NCBI RefSeq assembly: GCF_018598225.1
Contig: NZ_JAHESF010000016.1
Span: 1-64,000 of the forward strand
Direction: 5' to 3'
Length of the DNA stretch: 64,000 nucleotides
Source of the DNA: Chryseosolibacter histidinae
GTDB taxonomy: Bacteria; Bacteroidota; Bacteroidia; Cytophagales; Cyclobacteriaceae
The position numbers and the translations under genes were made by a program. Of the stretch, positions 26,920 to 36,196 are shown piece by piece (the first letter of the stretch is position 1; every line of letters starts with the position of its first letter). The notes beneath the pieces were generated by a model. It saw only the letters and a program-made list of their open reading frames with translations, ran no database searches and was not told where the DNA came from.

Positions 26920-29310
26920 ATGACCGTAAGGCAGTTTTTCTGGCTAATATTTTTCTTGTTTCAGTTTGCGTTGCCAGCAGCCGCGCAGCAGTGTGCCCAT
27001 ACCCTTACAGGTGTGGTACAAATGGAAGGTGGCGTGACATTGCCGGGTGCAACCCTGTCCATCGCCCAGGCCGGAAAACAGATCATCTCCGCAGAAGACG
27101 GATCGTTCACTTTTGAAGGTCTCTGCCCGGGCGCCTATACGCTCACAGCACATTATGTAGGTTTCGAGAAACGTACCGTGCAGGTTAAGGTTCCACACAC
27201 GGGTAGGCTTACCGTTGTACTGGCACAGGTCAGCACCCAGCTTGAAGATGTGGTCATAGAGGGCGAGCCGCAGCGCACATCCGTTTCACAAACCGTGGGG
27301 CTGCTGCAAAAAGAAGATCTGGAGGCGCTGCACGGAAAACCCCTGGGCGAAGCGTTGAAAGAAATACCGGGCGTGAACGCCATTCAGACCGGCCCCTCCA
27401 TCTTTAAACCGGTGATCCACGGCCTGCACAGCCAGCGCATCCTCATTCTTAATAATGGTATCCGCCAGGAAGGCCAGCAATGGGGCATAGAGCATGCGCC
27501 TGAAGTGGACCCCTACATCGCCTCGAACATTGAAGTGGTCAAAGGCGCCGAGACCGTACGCTACGGCTCCGACGCCATTGGTGGTGTGATCATTATCACC
27601 CCGCCACCGCTGCACGAAGTGAAAAAACTGGGCGGTGAGCTTAACATGGGCCTGATGTCGAACAACCGCATGGGTGCATTCTCGGCCATGCTGGAAGGAA
27701 ATCTCGGTAAAACGAGCCAGTGGACGTGGCGTGCCCAAAGCTCTGTGAAACGTGGTGGCGACTATCACACGCCGGGTTACAACCTTTCGAATACGGGACT
27801 GGCCGAGCTGAATTTTTCCGGAGCACTGGGCTTCAACGGCACGGGCAAAGGACTTGAGATCTACCTGAGCAGCTTCAACACGGAGATCGGCATCCTGCGG
27901 GCGGCCCATACCGAGAACCTCAACGACCTTCAGCAATCCGTTGTGAGTGAAAGGCCGTGGTATGTGAAGGATTTCACCTACAACCTTGCTAATCCAAAAC
28001 AAAAGATCAATCACCAGTTATTGAAAGTGAGCTCCTACTTTCAGCTGAAAGACCTCGGCAGATTGAACATACTTTACGGAGCGCAGTACAATCAGCGTAA
28101 AGAGTACGACATCCGCAGGGGCGGACGAAGCGACAGGCCGGCATTATCATTGGGATTGCTCAGCAATGTGCTTGACGTTTCGCTCGATCATGAAAAGGGA
28201 AGTCACAGCGGCAGCATCGGCTTCAACGGTACTCTGAAGTTCAACCAGAACGATACCGAGACAACCAATATCCGTCCCCTGATCCCCGACTACCAACAGC
28301 TTTCCACCGGCGTTTTTATACTTGAAAAATGGCGGCGCAAAAAACTGACCCTGGAGGCGGGTGCACGTTTCGATCACCAGTACCTGAAGGTGATGACCTT
28401 TGAAAACAACCAGACCCTGATCAAACCTGCCTTCAATTTTAATTATTTCAGCGGCACCCTTGGCCTTGCCTATCTCTTCAGCCCAACGCTGCGGCTGGTG
28501 AGCAACGTTGGCGTCTCGTCACGACCCCCGCACGTAAGTGAGCTTTACAGCGAAGGCTTGCACCATGGCACCGGCTCCATCGAAGAAGGACTGATGCGCC
28601 AGGGCAATGAAGTGCTCACCGACCAGGGACTGATCCGGAAAGAAATGTCGAAGAAGTGGATCAACACCCTTCAGTACACAGGCAAAAAGCTGAGCTTCGA
28701 TTTTTCACTTTACTACAATGCCATCAGCAACTATGTTTTTCTCAGGCCGTACGATACGCGGCTTACCATCAGGGGATATTTTCCGGTGTTCCGCTTCGAC
28801 CAGACCGATGCCGTGCTGACGGGCGGCGATGCAGGACTGAAATGGCAGATCAACTCCAGGTTCTCTTACAATAGCAAACTGTCGTACATCTATGCCCGCG
28901 ACGTTGAACGCGATGATGAGCTGATCTTCATACCGCCGGGGCAGATCGAAAACGCACTTACTTACCGCATTCCTTCGATGGGTAAGCTGAGCGACCTGTT
29001 TTTCAGCGTGAGCGTTCCGTTGGTACTGCAGCAAACGCGGGCGCCACGGGTGGTATACCCGCAGGATATTCCTGCCAATACTTCACACGAGCTATTCGAT
29101 TTCGCGCCCGCACCCGGGGGATATGCGTTGTTAAATGCGCGCATCGGCTTCAGGCTTCCGGTTTATGACAGGGAGCTGACAGTGACCCTTTCAGGAGAGA
29201 ACCTGCTGAATAAAAGTTATCGCAACTATATGAACAGGCTGAGATATTATGCCGATGAGACCGGCTCTAATTTTATGATCAGGCTTTCCTATCATTTTTA
29301 TAAGCATTAA
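26920..29310 (+). CDS. TonB-dependent receptor, ZnuD-like
   Basis: A 796-aa outer-membrane receptor. After a signal peptide (cleavage near residue 22) comes a carboxypeptidase-regulatory-like domain (about 28-112: TGVVQMEGGVTLPGATLSI and so on), then the plug domain (LEALHGKPLGEALKEIPGVN, RILILNNGIRQEGQQWG, EVVKGAETVRYGSDAIGGVI) and a beta-barrel ending in the FMIRLSYHFYKH terminal strand. The GQQWGIEHAPEVDPY stretch and overall form resemble receptors of the ZnuD zinc/heme group. The lipoprotein at 29338 follows 27 bp later and is probably a surface partner. Regulation by the palindrome at 26895 is likely. The substrate, zinc or another metal complex, is inferred. Confidence 0.88.
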   Translation: MTVRQFFWLIFFLFQFALPAAAQQCAHTLTGVVQMEGGVTLPGATLSIAQAGKQIISAEDGSFTFEGLCPGAYTLTAHYVGFEKRTVQVKVPHTGRLTVVLAQVSTQLEDVVIEGEPQRTSVSQTVGLLQKEDLEALHGKPLGEALKEIPGVNAIQTGPSIFKPVIHGLHSQRILILNNGIRQEGQQWGIEHAPEVDPYIASNIEVVKGAETVRYGSDAIGGVIIITPPPLHEVKKLGGELNMGLMSNNRMGAFSAMLEGNLGKTSQWTWRAQSSVKRGGDYHTPGYNLSNTGLAELNFSGALGFNGTGKGLEIYLSSFNTEIGILRAAHTENLNDLQQSVVSERPWYVKDFTYNLANPKQKINHQLLKVSSYFQLKDLGRLNILYGAQYNQRKEYDIRRGGRSDRPALSLGLLSNVLDVSLDHEKGSHSGSIGFNGTLKFNQNDTETTNIRPLIPDYQQLSTGVFILEKWRRKKLTLEAGARFDHQYLKVMTFENNQTLIKPAFNFNYFSGTLGLAYLFSPTLRLVSNVGVSSRPPHVSELYSEGLHHGTGSIEEGLMRQGNEVLTDQGLIRKEMSKKWINTLQYTGKKLSFDFSLYYNAISNYVFLRPYDTRLTIRGYFPVFRFDQTDAVLTGGDAGLKWQINSRFSYNSKLSYIYARDVERDDELIFIPPGQIENALTYRIPSMGKLSDLFFSVSVPLVLQQTRAPRVVYPQDIPANTSHELFDFAPAPGGYALLNARIGFRLPVYDRELTVTLSGENLLNKSYRNYMNRLRYYADETGSNFMIRLSYHFYKH

Positions 29311-29337
29311 GATCTTGAACTATAAAACCAACATCCA

Positions 29338-29916
29338 ATGAAAAACCAATTAAAACCATCTGACAGCTTACGTTCCTTCATCCTGTTTTTTTCTTCCACT
29401 TTTCTAGTTGCAACATTGTTGCTTGTGATGGCGTGTGGCGATGATCCCAAACCTGTGAACGAGGAGGAGGTGATCACGACCATGACCCTTACGTTGACAC
29501 CCGTAGGCGGGGGCAATAGTGTAACGCTTAAGTTCTATGACGAAGATGGCGACGGCAGCATTCAGCCCGTAAAAACAGTAAGCGGTCCGTTAGCGGCATA
29601 CACTACTTACGAAGGGTTGATCACGCTGTTGAATGAAACAGCAACGCCGGCGGGAGATATCACGGCGGAAGTGAAGAATGAGGCGAGCGACCACCTGTTC
29701 TGCTTCACCACAAGCAATGTAAATCTTACTGTGAATGCCAAAGACAAAGACAGCAACAACCTGCCACTGGGCATTGAAACTTCATGGGTTACAGGTGCCG
29801 TAAGCACAGGTACTGTAAAGGTGGTTTTACGACATCAGCCTGGCGAGAAGACTGGCAACTGCCCGGGTGGAGGAGATACCGATATTGAAGTGGACTTTAA
29901 TGTGACCGTACAATAA
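29338..29916 (+). CDS. lipoprotein paired with the TonB-dependent receptor
   Basis: A 192-aa lipoprotein: basic N-terminus, long hydrophobic segment and lipobox VMAC with Cys near residue 33, followed by acidic residues DDPKP. The mature part is beta-rich with TLTLTPVGGGNSVTLKFYDEDGDG and TYEGLITLLNETATPAGDIT, a pattern seen in small lipoproteins encoded beside TonB receptors in Flavobacteriia and Cytophagia. The acidic FYDEDGDGS loop may bind a cation. It probably sits on the outer membrane and assists the receptor. A second TTGCAAC-ATT-GTTGC dyad lies in its coding start (29408-29422). Confidence 0.75.
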   Translation: MKNQLKPSDSLRSFILFFSSTFLVATLLLVMACGDDPKPVNEEEVITTMTLTLTPVGGGNSVTLKFYDEDGDGSIQPVKTVSGPLAAYTTYEGLITLLNETATPAGDITAEVKNEASDHLFCFTTSNVNLTVNAKDKDSNNLPLGIETSWVTGAVSTGTVKVVLRHQPGEKTGNCPGGGDTDIEVDFNVTVQ

Positions 29917-30040
29917 CCCGGGTAAGGGATTCATTTATTTTAAAAAAGGTACATGAAGCGTGAGGTTTGGAAAACTATATATAAATTCAGTGCTTACCAT
30001 GCACACTGGAACAGGTATATAAGTTTCCTAACCTTACTTC

Positions 30041-31633
30041 ATGAAAAAAATACTTTTCGGTGCGGGGGCACTTTTTCTGTGCCTTGCATTTATCCTGGCC
30101 TCATGTCTTGAGGAAATAGACAGGATAGATAAGATCGAAGATCCTTCCTTTGCTCCTTCGATCGATTTCCCACTGGTGAACTCGGACTTCAGCATGGAAG
30201 AGTTTCTCACGGAGGGAGAATCCAAAGCCAGGATTGTCGATCAACAGGGCCTCCTGGTGCTCATCTACGACGATACGGTGACCACGCCTTCAGCCGCAGG
30301 ATTCTTCTCACTGCCCGATCAGCAAAGCCCTGTGCTGTCGATCACCGGTCCTGAAGTCTCTTTCCCTTCACCCGGCGCGAGTGTAACGGTGACCAAGAAC
30401 CTCACGTTTGCGTTCACTCCTGCAAACTCCGAAGCGCTAGACTCAGTAGTGATCAAGGCAGGCCAGATGCTTTTCCAGATGAGCTCTACGTTCCCGGCAA
30501 ACATCAGCCTTGACGTTAACATCACTTCGCTCAAATTTCAGGGCACAGCGTTCCAGCGCAATTTCACATTTACCGGTGCGGGCAGTCAGAACCCTTCGTT
30601 CAATCTTCAGGGATCGAGCTTCGACCTAACGCGGAACGGCACCACTACAAACACGGTATCGCTTTCCATCAAGGCCACCATTACTGACACTGGCCAGCCG
30701 ATCAATAATACACACCGCCTCGATTTCAGCTTCGGTCTTGACAACCTTGGCTTCAGGGCGATCTACGGCGATCTCGGATCCAGCTCCACCCAGCTCACGG
30801 CAGACTCATTGAACGTTGATATTTTTAACAACACCCTGACCAGCGGTACCTTTGAATTGCTTGATCCCCTGATCAGGCTCACCATGCAGAACAGCTTCGG
30901 TGTGCCGTTGGGTTTCGATATTCGGAACATCGCCGTGTGGAGGGGCAACACGAGCACGGCACTTAGCGGCGCGGCGGTCAATGCGCCCAATAATCCTTAT
31001 CGCGTGAGTGCGCCTTCGTACAGCCAGATAGGCCAGGCTGTTACCAGCGAGATCAACATCAACGCCAGCAATTCAAATCTTTCGCAGCTGATCTCTTCCT
31101 TCCCGCAATACCTGGGGTATCAGTTTGACCTTGCACTCAATCCGGCACCGGTAACATCGAAACACTTTGTGCTTGACGACAGCAAGGTGGTGGTTGCCGT
31201 ACACCTCGAGCTTCCCATGCATGGAAAGGTGTCAGCGTTGTCTATTTCAAAACGATTTGATTTTAGCGGACTGGGAATTGACGATGTGGAGCAAAGCAAG
31301 ATCAAGGTGAAGACCAGCAATGAATCTCCGCTCGACGCCAACGTACAGATCTTCTTTTTGGATAACAATGGCCAGGTGCTCGACTCGTTGTTTGCAGAGC
31401 GCTCGTTCCTGAAAGGTGCTACCGTAGGGCCTGATGGCTTTACCACCGGCGCAGAACAGGTGATCAAGGAAGTGACCGTTACACAGGCGAAGATAGACCG
31501 CATAGAGCAGGCAGAATTCCTGGTGATGACCGCCGTGATGTTCACATCGAACAATGGCACAGTGCCTGTGAAGTTCTCTACTGCCGATAAGCTGAAGGTG
31601 AGTGTCGGCGTCAATACCCGCATCCAATACTAA
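30041..31633 (+). CDS. large beta-rich lipoprotein
   Basis: A 530-aa lipoprotein with a signal peptide and lipobox LASC, Cys near residue 22, followed by LEEIDRIDKIEDPSF. The rest is rich in Ser, Thr, Asn and alternating hydrophobic residues, typical of stacked beta-sandwich surface proteins; no known domain or catalytic motif is visible. It ends 15 bp before a DUF5723/SPOR gene, and the two are probably one operon exposing cell-envelope proteins. Upstream, TAAGTTTC at 30019 is a near match to the -7 element. Function unknown. Confidence 0.7.
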   Translation: MKKILFGAGALFLCLAFILASCLEEIDRIDKIEDPSFAPSIDFPLVNSDFSMEEFLTEGESKARIVDQQGLLVLIYDDTVTTPSAAGFFSLPDQQSPVLSITGPEVSFPSPGASVTVTKNLTFAFTPANSEALDSVVIKAGQMLFQMSSTFPANISLDVNITSLKFQGTAFQRNFTFTGAGSQNPSFNLQGSSFDLTRNGTTTNTVSLSIKATITDTGQPINNTHRLDFSFGLDNLGFRAIYGDLGSSSTQLTADSLNVDIFNNTLTSGTFELLDPLIRLTMQNSFGVPLGFDIRNIAVWRGNTSTALSGAAVNAPNNPYRVSAPSYSQIGQAVTSEININASNSNLSQLISSFPQYLGYQFDLALNPAPVTSKHFVLDDSKVVVAVHLELPMHGKVSALSISKRFDFSGLGIDDVEQSKIKVKTSNESPLDANVQIFFLDNNGQVLDSLFAERSFLKGATVGPDGFTTGAEQVIKEVTVTQAKIDRIEQAEFLVMTAVMFTSNNGTVPVKFSTADKLKVSVGVNTRIQY

Positions 31634-31648
31634 ACCGCATCGAAAAGC

Positions 31649-33565
31649 ATGAGGATCCTTTTTACTTTTTCCGTTCTGCTGTTGGTATTGCCAGCCCTTG
31701 CGCAGACAGAGTTCTCACTCTACAGGCTCAACGCAAACCTCCCGCAGGCCAATATGCTCAACCCTGCTTTTGCACCCAACAGCAAGTTGACGATAGGACT
31801 GCCCCTGGTGTCATCGATCTACGCTGCCGCGGATAACGACGGCATTGCTTTCCGCGATGTGTTTATGGACAGCGAAAATGATTCGCTCAAGATCGATACC
31901 CTCTCGATCTTCAGCAAGCTCAACCCTTCCAACCGCATCCAGGTCAATGAAGCGATCCAGCTTTTTTATCTCGGGTTGCGTGGACGAAAAGGTTATTTGT
32001 CATTTGCTATTCACCAGGTGCTTGAAATGCGTTTCAATTATCCCGGCGATCTTGCGGGCTGGGCCATCCGCGGTCCGGCGCACCCGGCGTACGTTGGAAA
32101 GTCGCTCGACCTTAGCAATTTCTATAGCCGCAGCGTTGCTTACAATAAAATATCGTTGAACTATGCACGCGATATCACGCCCGAGCTGAGGGTTGGTGCC
32201 CGCTTCAATTACCTGCTCGGCGTCGCCGCGGGAGAATCGACCAGCATCGATGGCAGGCTTACCGTGAACATGGATTCGGTGAACATCCGCACAGGTAATA
32301 TTCATTTCCAGACCGCCGGCATCGACTTCTTCGACCAGGACAACCTGGATGTGAACGATTATAAAACCTATTTTCTCGGCACCAAGAACAAGGGCATGTC
32401 GTGGGACATCGGTGCAACCTACGAGGTTACCAATAACCTCACCGTTTCTGCGGCCATCAATGACCTTGGCTACATCAACTGGAAAGAGTACACACGCTCG
32501 TATCGCGTAGCGCCTGTCAACTATACGTTCAAGGGATTTGACATGCTGGATTACATCAACAAGAAACCGGGCGACGAGTTCCTTCAGGCGGAAGCCGATT
32601 CGCTCGAGAACCTGTTTACGGCTACCGAGACCACGGGCAACAAGTTCAAGACATCGCTGACCGGCAAGTTCTACGCCGGTGTGAATTTCAGGTTGCTGCG
32701 TGTGAACAATTTCAGCGCGCTGGTATACATGGATGTTTTCCATAAAAAGGTGAACCCTGCGCTCAGCCTCGGCTACAACCTGCAGCTCGGCCGCCTGCTC
32801 AACACAACGGTGGGCATAACATACCAGAATGGAAGCATCACCAATATCGGTGCCGGCATAGCCCTGAAGCTGACGCACATGCAGTTCTATGCCACCTCAG
32901 ACCGGGCCAACAGCTTTATCTATCCCGCGCGGGCCAGCAGGGCAGATGCCCACATCGGTATGAACCTGGTATTTGGACGACCCAAGAAGAACCGCGAGAG
33001 CAGCGACAACGATAAGGACAAAGACAAGGAAGAAGAGCCCGAAAAAACACCGGAAGCGCCGAAACCGGATACCGTTGCCCAGCAGCCCCCGGCCATAGAG
33101 CATCAGGTGCCGGTAGACACTACTGCACGTGCAACAGCCGAACCTGCGCAGCCACAACCTGTAGTAACGCAGGAAGAAACCAAAGAACAGGTAACACCAC
33201 CACCGGTTGAAACCCCTGTTACCGAAACACCTTCACCTGTAGTTGAAACGAAGGAGCAACCCGTTCAGCCGGCACCGGAGCCCGCACATGAGACTGTAAA
33301 ACGAGGCGGTCATCGCGATGAGCTTCCCGTAGGACATTACGTGGTGGTGGGCGCGTTCCGTCAGAAGGAAAATGCGGAACGTTACAGCAGGATGCTGCGC
33401 AATAGTGGTTACAATAACAGCTTCGGCTTTGTCACCGTCAAGAATGTGTACTACGTTCACGTGTTCCAATCGGGAGGACTTGACGAAGCACGTAACATGC
33501 GCGATGAATTCCGCAAGCGCTCAGAGTTTCAGTTTGCTGAAAGCTGGGTGTTGAGCGTTGAATAG
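31649..33565 (+). CDS. DUF5723 beta-barrel protein with C-terminal SPOR domain
   Basis: A 638-aa protein. A signal peptide (cleavage near PALAQ) is followed by an outer-membrane barrel-like DUF5723 region to about residue 445 (LNANLPQANMLNPAFAP near the start; AINDLGYINWKEY near 270). A linker of about 110 residues, rich in Pro, Glu, Thr and Val (SDNDKDKDKEEEPEKTPEAP), leads to a C-terminal SPOR domain of about 80 residues (HYVVVGAFRQKENAERYSRML, NVYYVHVFQSG). SPOR domains bind denuded peptidoglycan, so the protein may link the outer membrane to septal cell wall. A heptamer array begins right after the stop. Confidence 0.82.
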   Translation: MRILFTFSVLLLVLPALAQTEFSLYRLNANLPQANMLNPAFAPNSKLTIGLPLVSSIYAAADNDGIAFRDVFMDSENDSLKIDTLSIFSKLNPSNRIQVNEAIQLFYLGLRGRKGYLSFAIHQVLEMRFNYPGDLAGWAIRGPAHPAYVGKSLDLSNFYSRSVAYNKISLNYARDITPELRVGARFNYLLGVAAGESTSIDGRLTVNMDSVNIRTGNIHFQTAGIDFFDQDNLDVNDYKTYFLGTKNKGMSWDIGATYEVTNNLTVSAAINDLGYINWKEYTRSYRVAPVNYTFKGFDMLDYINKKPGDEFLQAEADSLENLFTATETTGNKFKTSLTGKFYAGVNFRLLRVNNFSALVYMDVFHKKVNPALSLGYNLQLGRLLNTTVGITYQNGSITNIGAGIALKLTHMQFYATSDRANSFIYPARASRADAHIGMNLVFGRPKKNRESSDNDKDKDKEEEPEKTPEAPKPDTVAQQPPAIEHQVPVDTTARATAEPAQPQPVVTQEETKEQVTPPPVETPVTETPSPVVETKEQPVQPAPEPAHETVKRGGHRDELPVGHYVVVGAFRQKENAERYSRMLRNSGYNNSFGFVTVKNVYYVHVFQSGGLDEARNMRDEFRKRSEFQFAESWVLSVE

Positions 33566-33637
33566 AAGGTACAAGGTACGAATTACGAGGTACGAGGAAA
33601 TGCAGATCGAGCTACGTATTTCGTACCTCGTATCTAC
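33566..33637. repeat. inverted GGTAC-type heptamer arrays
   Basis: Left arm 33566-33600: AAGGTAC, AAGGTAC, GAATTAC, GAGGTAC, GAGGAAA. Right arm 33612-33637 is opposite in sense: CTACGTA, TTTCGTA, CCTCGTA, TCTACT. An 11-base spacer separates them. The 72 bp run exactly from one stop codon to the stop codon of the convergent hisA-like gene. The inverted arms would form a hairpin in either transcript. Confidence 0.85.
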
Positions 33638-34378
33638 TTACACTTTCTTCACCAGGAATTGCTCCAGGTCGGTGAGCTTCAGCACGCCTTCGTAGAAAGC
33701 TTTGCCGAAGATCACGGCGAAGATGCCCATGTCGTTGAGGCGTTTGATGTCGTCGAGGCCACGTACGCCGCCGCTGGCCAGCACGCATATTTCGGGGAAG
33801 GTATCGATGATCTCTTTGTAGAAATCGAAGGCGGGTCCTTCAAGCACACCATCGCGTGATACATCGGTAGACTTGACGTATTTGAGGCCGCGTGAATAAA
33901 AATAATCGAGGTGTTCGAAGAGGGTCAGCTGCGATCTGCGCTGCCATCCGCGGAAGAGAAGCTCTTTGGTCTCACGGTTGATCACATCGGCGCCGAGAGT
34001 CATTTTTTCGCGACCGTAGGAAATGATCCATGATGCGAAAAGCTCGGGATCCGTTACTGCCACGCTGGCTGCCGTGATGTAATCAGCACCGTATTCGTAG
34101 GCTTTGCTGATATCGCCATCGGTGGAGATGCCACCGGTAAAATCTATTTTGAGATCGGTATGACCTGCAATGGCTTCGAGCACGTGCCAGTTCACAGGAC
34201 TTCCTTTTTCAGCGCCGTCGAGATCAACCAAATGCACCACTTCAATGCCATGATCTTCGAAACGTTTCGCGAGGTCAAGCGGATTTTCATCGTAAGCCTT
34301 CTCGCTCGTAGGATCGCCCTTACGCATTTTTACAACGTTACCTTTCCGGATGGCTATAGATGGAATTACCTGGATCAT
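33638..34378 (-). CDS. HisA-like (beta/alpha)8 isomerase paralogue lacking the catalytic Asp
   Basis: A 246-aa TIM-barrel protein similar to HisA (ProFAR isomerase of histidine synthesis). It keeps VVHLVDLDGAEKG near residue 46, the phosphate-binding ASGGVRGLDDI and FGKAFYEG, and STDVSRDGVLEGP with a conserved Asp near 167. However, the first strand reads IPSIAI where HisA proteins have IPAIDL-like sequence: the catalytic Asp is Ala9. The usual GGGI at strand three is TGGI. The enzyme may therefore have changed or lost activity. No other his gene is in the window. The family is certain; the function is not. Confidence 0.82.
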   Translation of the reverse strand: MIQVIPSIAIRKGNVVKMRKGDPTSEKAYDENPLDLAKRFEDHGIEVVHLVDLDGAEKGSPVNWHVLEAIAGHTDLKIDFTGGISTDGDISKAYEYGADYITAASVAVTDPELFASWIISYGREKMTLGADVINRETKELLFRGWQRRSQLTLFEHLDYFYSRGLKYVKSTDVSRDGVLEGPAFDFYKEIIDTFPEICVLASGGVRGLDDIKRLNDMGIFAVIFGKAFYEGVLKLTDLEQFLVKKV

Positions 34379-34465
34379 TCGGCGCGTTATTGTTTAATTC
34401 AGCGAAGTTACAATGCAAAGGGCAAACATCCATTTCAAATAAAAGAAAAGACGCGAATTATTTGG

Positions 34466-34546
34466 TCGAAATGCATTTCACGATTCAAGATTAATTATGT
34501 TTATTTTCGGATTCAAGCACTGCAATCGTGTGAAATGCTACTTCGA
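34466..34546. promoter_or_regulatory. long inverted repeat before the PD40 protein gene
   Basis: GCATTTCACGATT (34473-34485) pairs with AATCGTGTGAAATGC (34524-34538, two bases inserted). The stem extends outward through TCGAA (34466) and TTCGA (34542). The 38-base loop is AT-rich. It ends 40 bp before the ATG at 34586, in the 207-bp gap between the divergent hisA-like and PD40 genes, so it may act as a regulatory site or leader structure. Nothing else is seen in the gap. Confidence 0.4.
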
Positions 34547-34585
34547 AAAATCCTGATGTACGAAGCCACCGTTATCGATCCGTCC

Positions 34586-36187
34586 ATGAAAAATATGAAA
34601 CCCCTTGCCATTGCTGCAGTTCTCGTTCTGCTTGCTCCTGTATGCCTCTTTGGGCAGGCCAAGGTGCGAAGGCTGCCGAACACCATCAACCATCCGTCGT
34701 TCAATGCTTATGCGCCCTACCTGAGCGCAGATGCCAATGCCATCGTCTTCCTGTCAGACAATGCAGAAGACAATATGCTGGCGCCATTTTATACCACACG
34801 TGACAACGCCGATTGGAAAGAGCCGCAGCTGTTGCCCAAGAGCATCTACACCCGCTTGAATTTTCTGCGGGGTTTTGCCCTGAATGCCGATGGAAAAAAA
34901 CTTTACTACTCCACAATGAAGACACCCAGCGTTGGTGGCTTCGATATCTGGACAAGTGACCTGAAAGGAAACACCTGGTCCGAGCCTGTCAACGTAGGTA
35001 TGCCCATCAACTCCAAAGCGCAGGAAGGCTGCCCATCGATCGCGGCAGACGGCAGTGTCATTTATTTTATGCGCTGCGAAACCATGGACCAGAACAAGGC
35101 AGGCAACTGCAAGATCTTCAGGGCGGGAAAAAAGCAAAACGGTCAGTGGGATGAACCGGTCGAGTTGCCAGCGCACATCAACACCGGAAATTCGCAGACC
35201 CCACGCATCATGGCCGACGGAGAGACCCTTCTTTTTTCGTCAGATAAAATGCCGGGTTGCAAAGGAGGTATGGACCTCTACAGCACGAAGTTTACCAACG
35301 GAGCCTGGAGCAAACCAGTGCCCTGGGATTTTGTGAACACTGAAAAAGACGATCAGTATGTAAGCGTTGCAGCGCTGGGCCGATACATTGTGAAAGACGC
35401 CATGGGCCAGCGAAGAAATGAGCTGATGGAATATCTGATCCCCGATCAGCTTCGGCCCCGCGGCATGATGAAGCTCGATGGCAAAGTAACAGACGCCGCG
35501 GGCAATCCTGTGTCTGCCTACATCTCAATTGTTGACATTACCAAGAAGAAAAATTTTTACAACGGCAGGCCCTATGCAGACGGCTCCTTCATTGTGTATG
35601 TGATGGAGGGCAGCAAGTATGAGCTGGCCATCGATCCGGAGCAGGATGCCGTCAGCTATTTTACAAAACAGCTCGACCTCACCACAGACAAGATCCCACA
35701 GGTGGAGAAAGTTTCGGCCGTGATCAAACCGCTGGCTGTGAACGATGAATTTCCGCTGGACATGATCAGCTTCAAGCCTTACTCGAGTGTGGTAGATGCT
35801 TCGGCTTCTGCACCCGGGCTCAAACGTTTCATGCGCCTGGTGAAGGGAAATCCGAATGTGAAATTCGAGATCCAGGTGCTCCTCAGCGGGTACGTTGAAG
35901 ACTCAGTACGCTCCAGCCCCGACCTTACGGAAGTGTTGTACGACTCCATCCATGCCAAGTATGACGATATCGATACGTTGGGTCAGCTCTACGAACGCGA
36001 TACGGTGATCGTAAAAACTACTTATCACAACGACCGCACCTGGCAGCAGGCGCAGGCCATTGCAAAATACCTGGTAAGCCAGGGCGCTGCTGAAAGTAAT
36101 TTTGGTTTTTTCGGCAATGCCATTCCGGCCACGCTCCCGGAGCAACGCAAGCTCACGGTGAAGGCTATGGTACGCGCTAAAAAATGA
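34586..36187 (+). CDS. exported PD40 beta-propeller protein with OmpA-like tail
   Basis: A 533-aa protein. A signal peptide (cleavage near LFGQ) precedes a WD40-like (PD40/TolB-type) propeller over about residues 25-290, with blades of the form ADGKKLYYSTMKTPSVGGFDIW and ADGETLLFSSDKMPGCKGGMDLY. Next is a carnitine-like beta-sandwich (LDGKVTDAAGNPVSAYISI), then an alpha/beta C-terminal part with FPLDMISFKPYSS and TWQQAQAIAKYLVSQG that resembles an OmpA-like peptidoglycan-binding fold. The start is set at the ATG beginning the signal peptide; the frame is open further upstream but that part is antisense to the hisA-like gene. Its role is probably cell-envelope related, as with type IX secretion-linked PorE-like proteins (inference). 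Confidence 0.75.
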   Translation: MKNMKPLAIAAVLVLLAPVCLFGQAKVRRLPNTINHPSFNAYAPYLSADANAIVFLSDNAEDNMLAPFYTTRDNADWKEPQLLPKSIYTRLNFLRGFALNADGKKLYYSTMKTPSVGGFDIWTSDLKGNTWSEPVNVGMPINSKAQEGCPSIAADGSVIYFMRCETMDQNKAGNCKIFRAGKKQNGQWDEPVELPAHINTGNSQTPRIMADGETLLFSSDKMPGCKGGMDLYSTKFTNGAWSKPVPWDFVNTEKDDQYVSVAALGRYIVKDAMGQRRNELMEYLIPDQLRPRGMMKLDGKVTDAAGNPVSAYISIVDITKKKNFYNGRPYADGSFIVYVMEGSKYELAIDPEQDAVSYFTKQLDLTTDKIPQVEKVSAVIKPLAVNDEFPLDMISFKPYSSVVDASASAPGLKRFMRLVKGNPNVKFEIQVLLSGYVEDSVRSSPDLTEVLYDSIHAKYDDIDTLGQLYERDTVIVKTTYHNDRTWQQAQAIAKYLVSQGAAESNFGFFGNAIPATLPEQRKLTVKAMVRAKK

Positions 36188-36196
36188 TAGAAGAGA

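Noticed and set aside
29408-29422. Second TTGCAAC dyad as a definite operator
   Set aside because: It lies inside coding sequence where the codons for a hydrophobic signal segment could give it by chance; kept only as supporting note.
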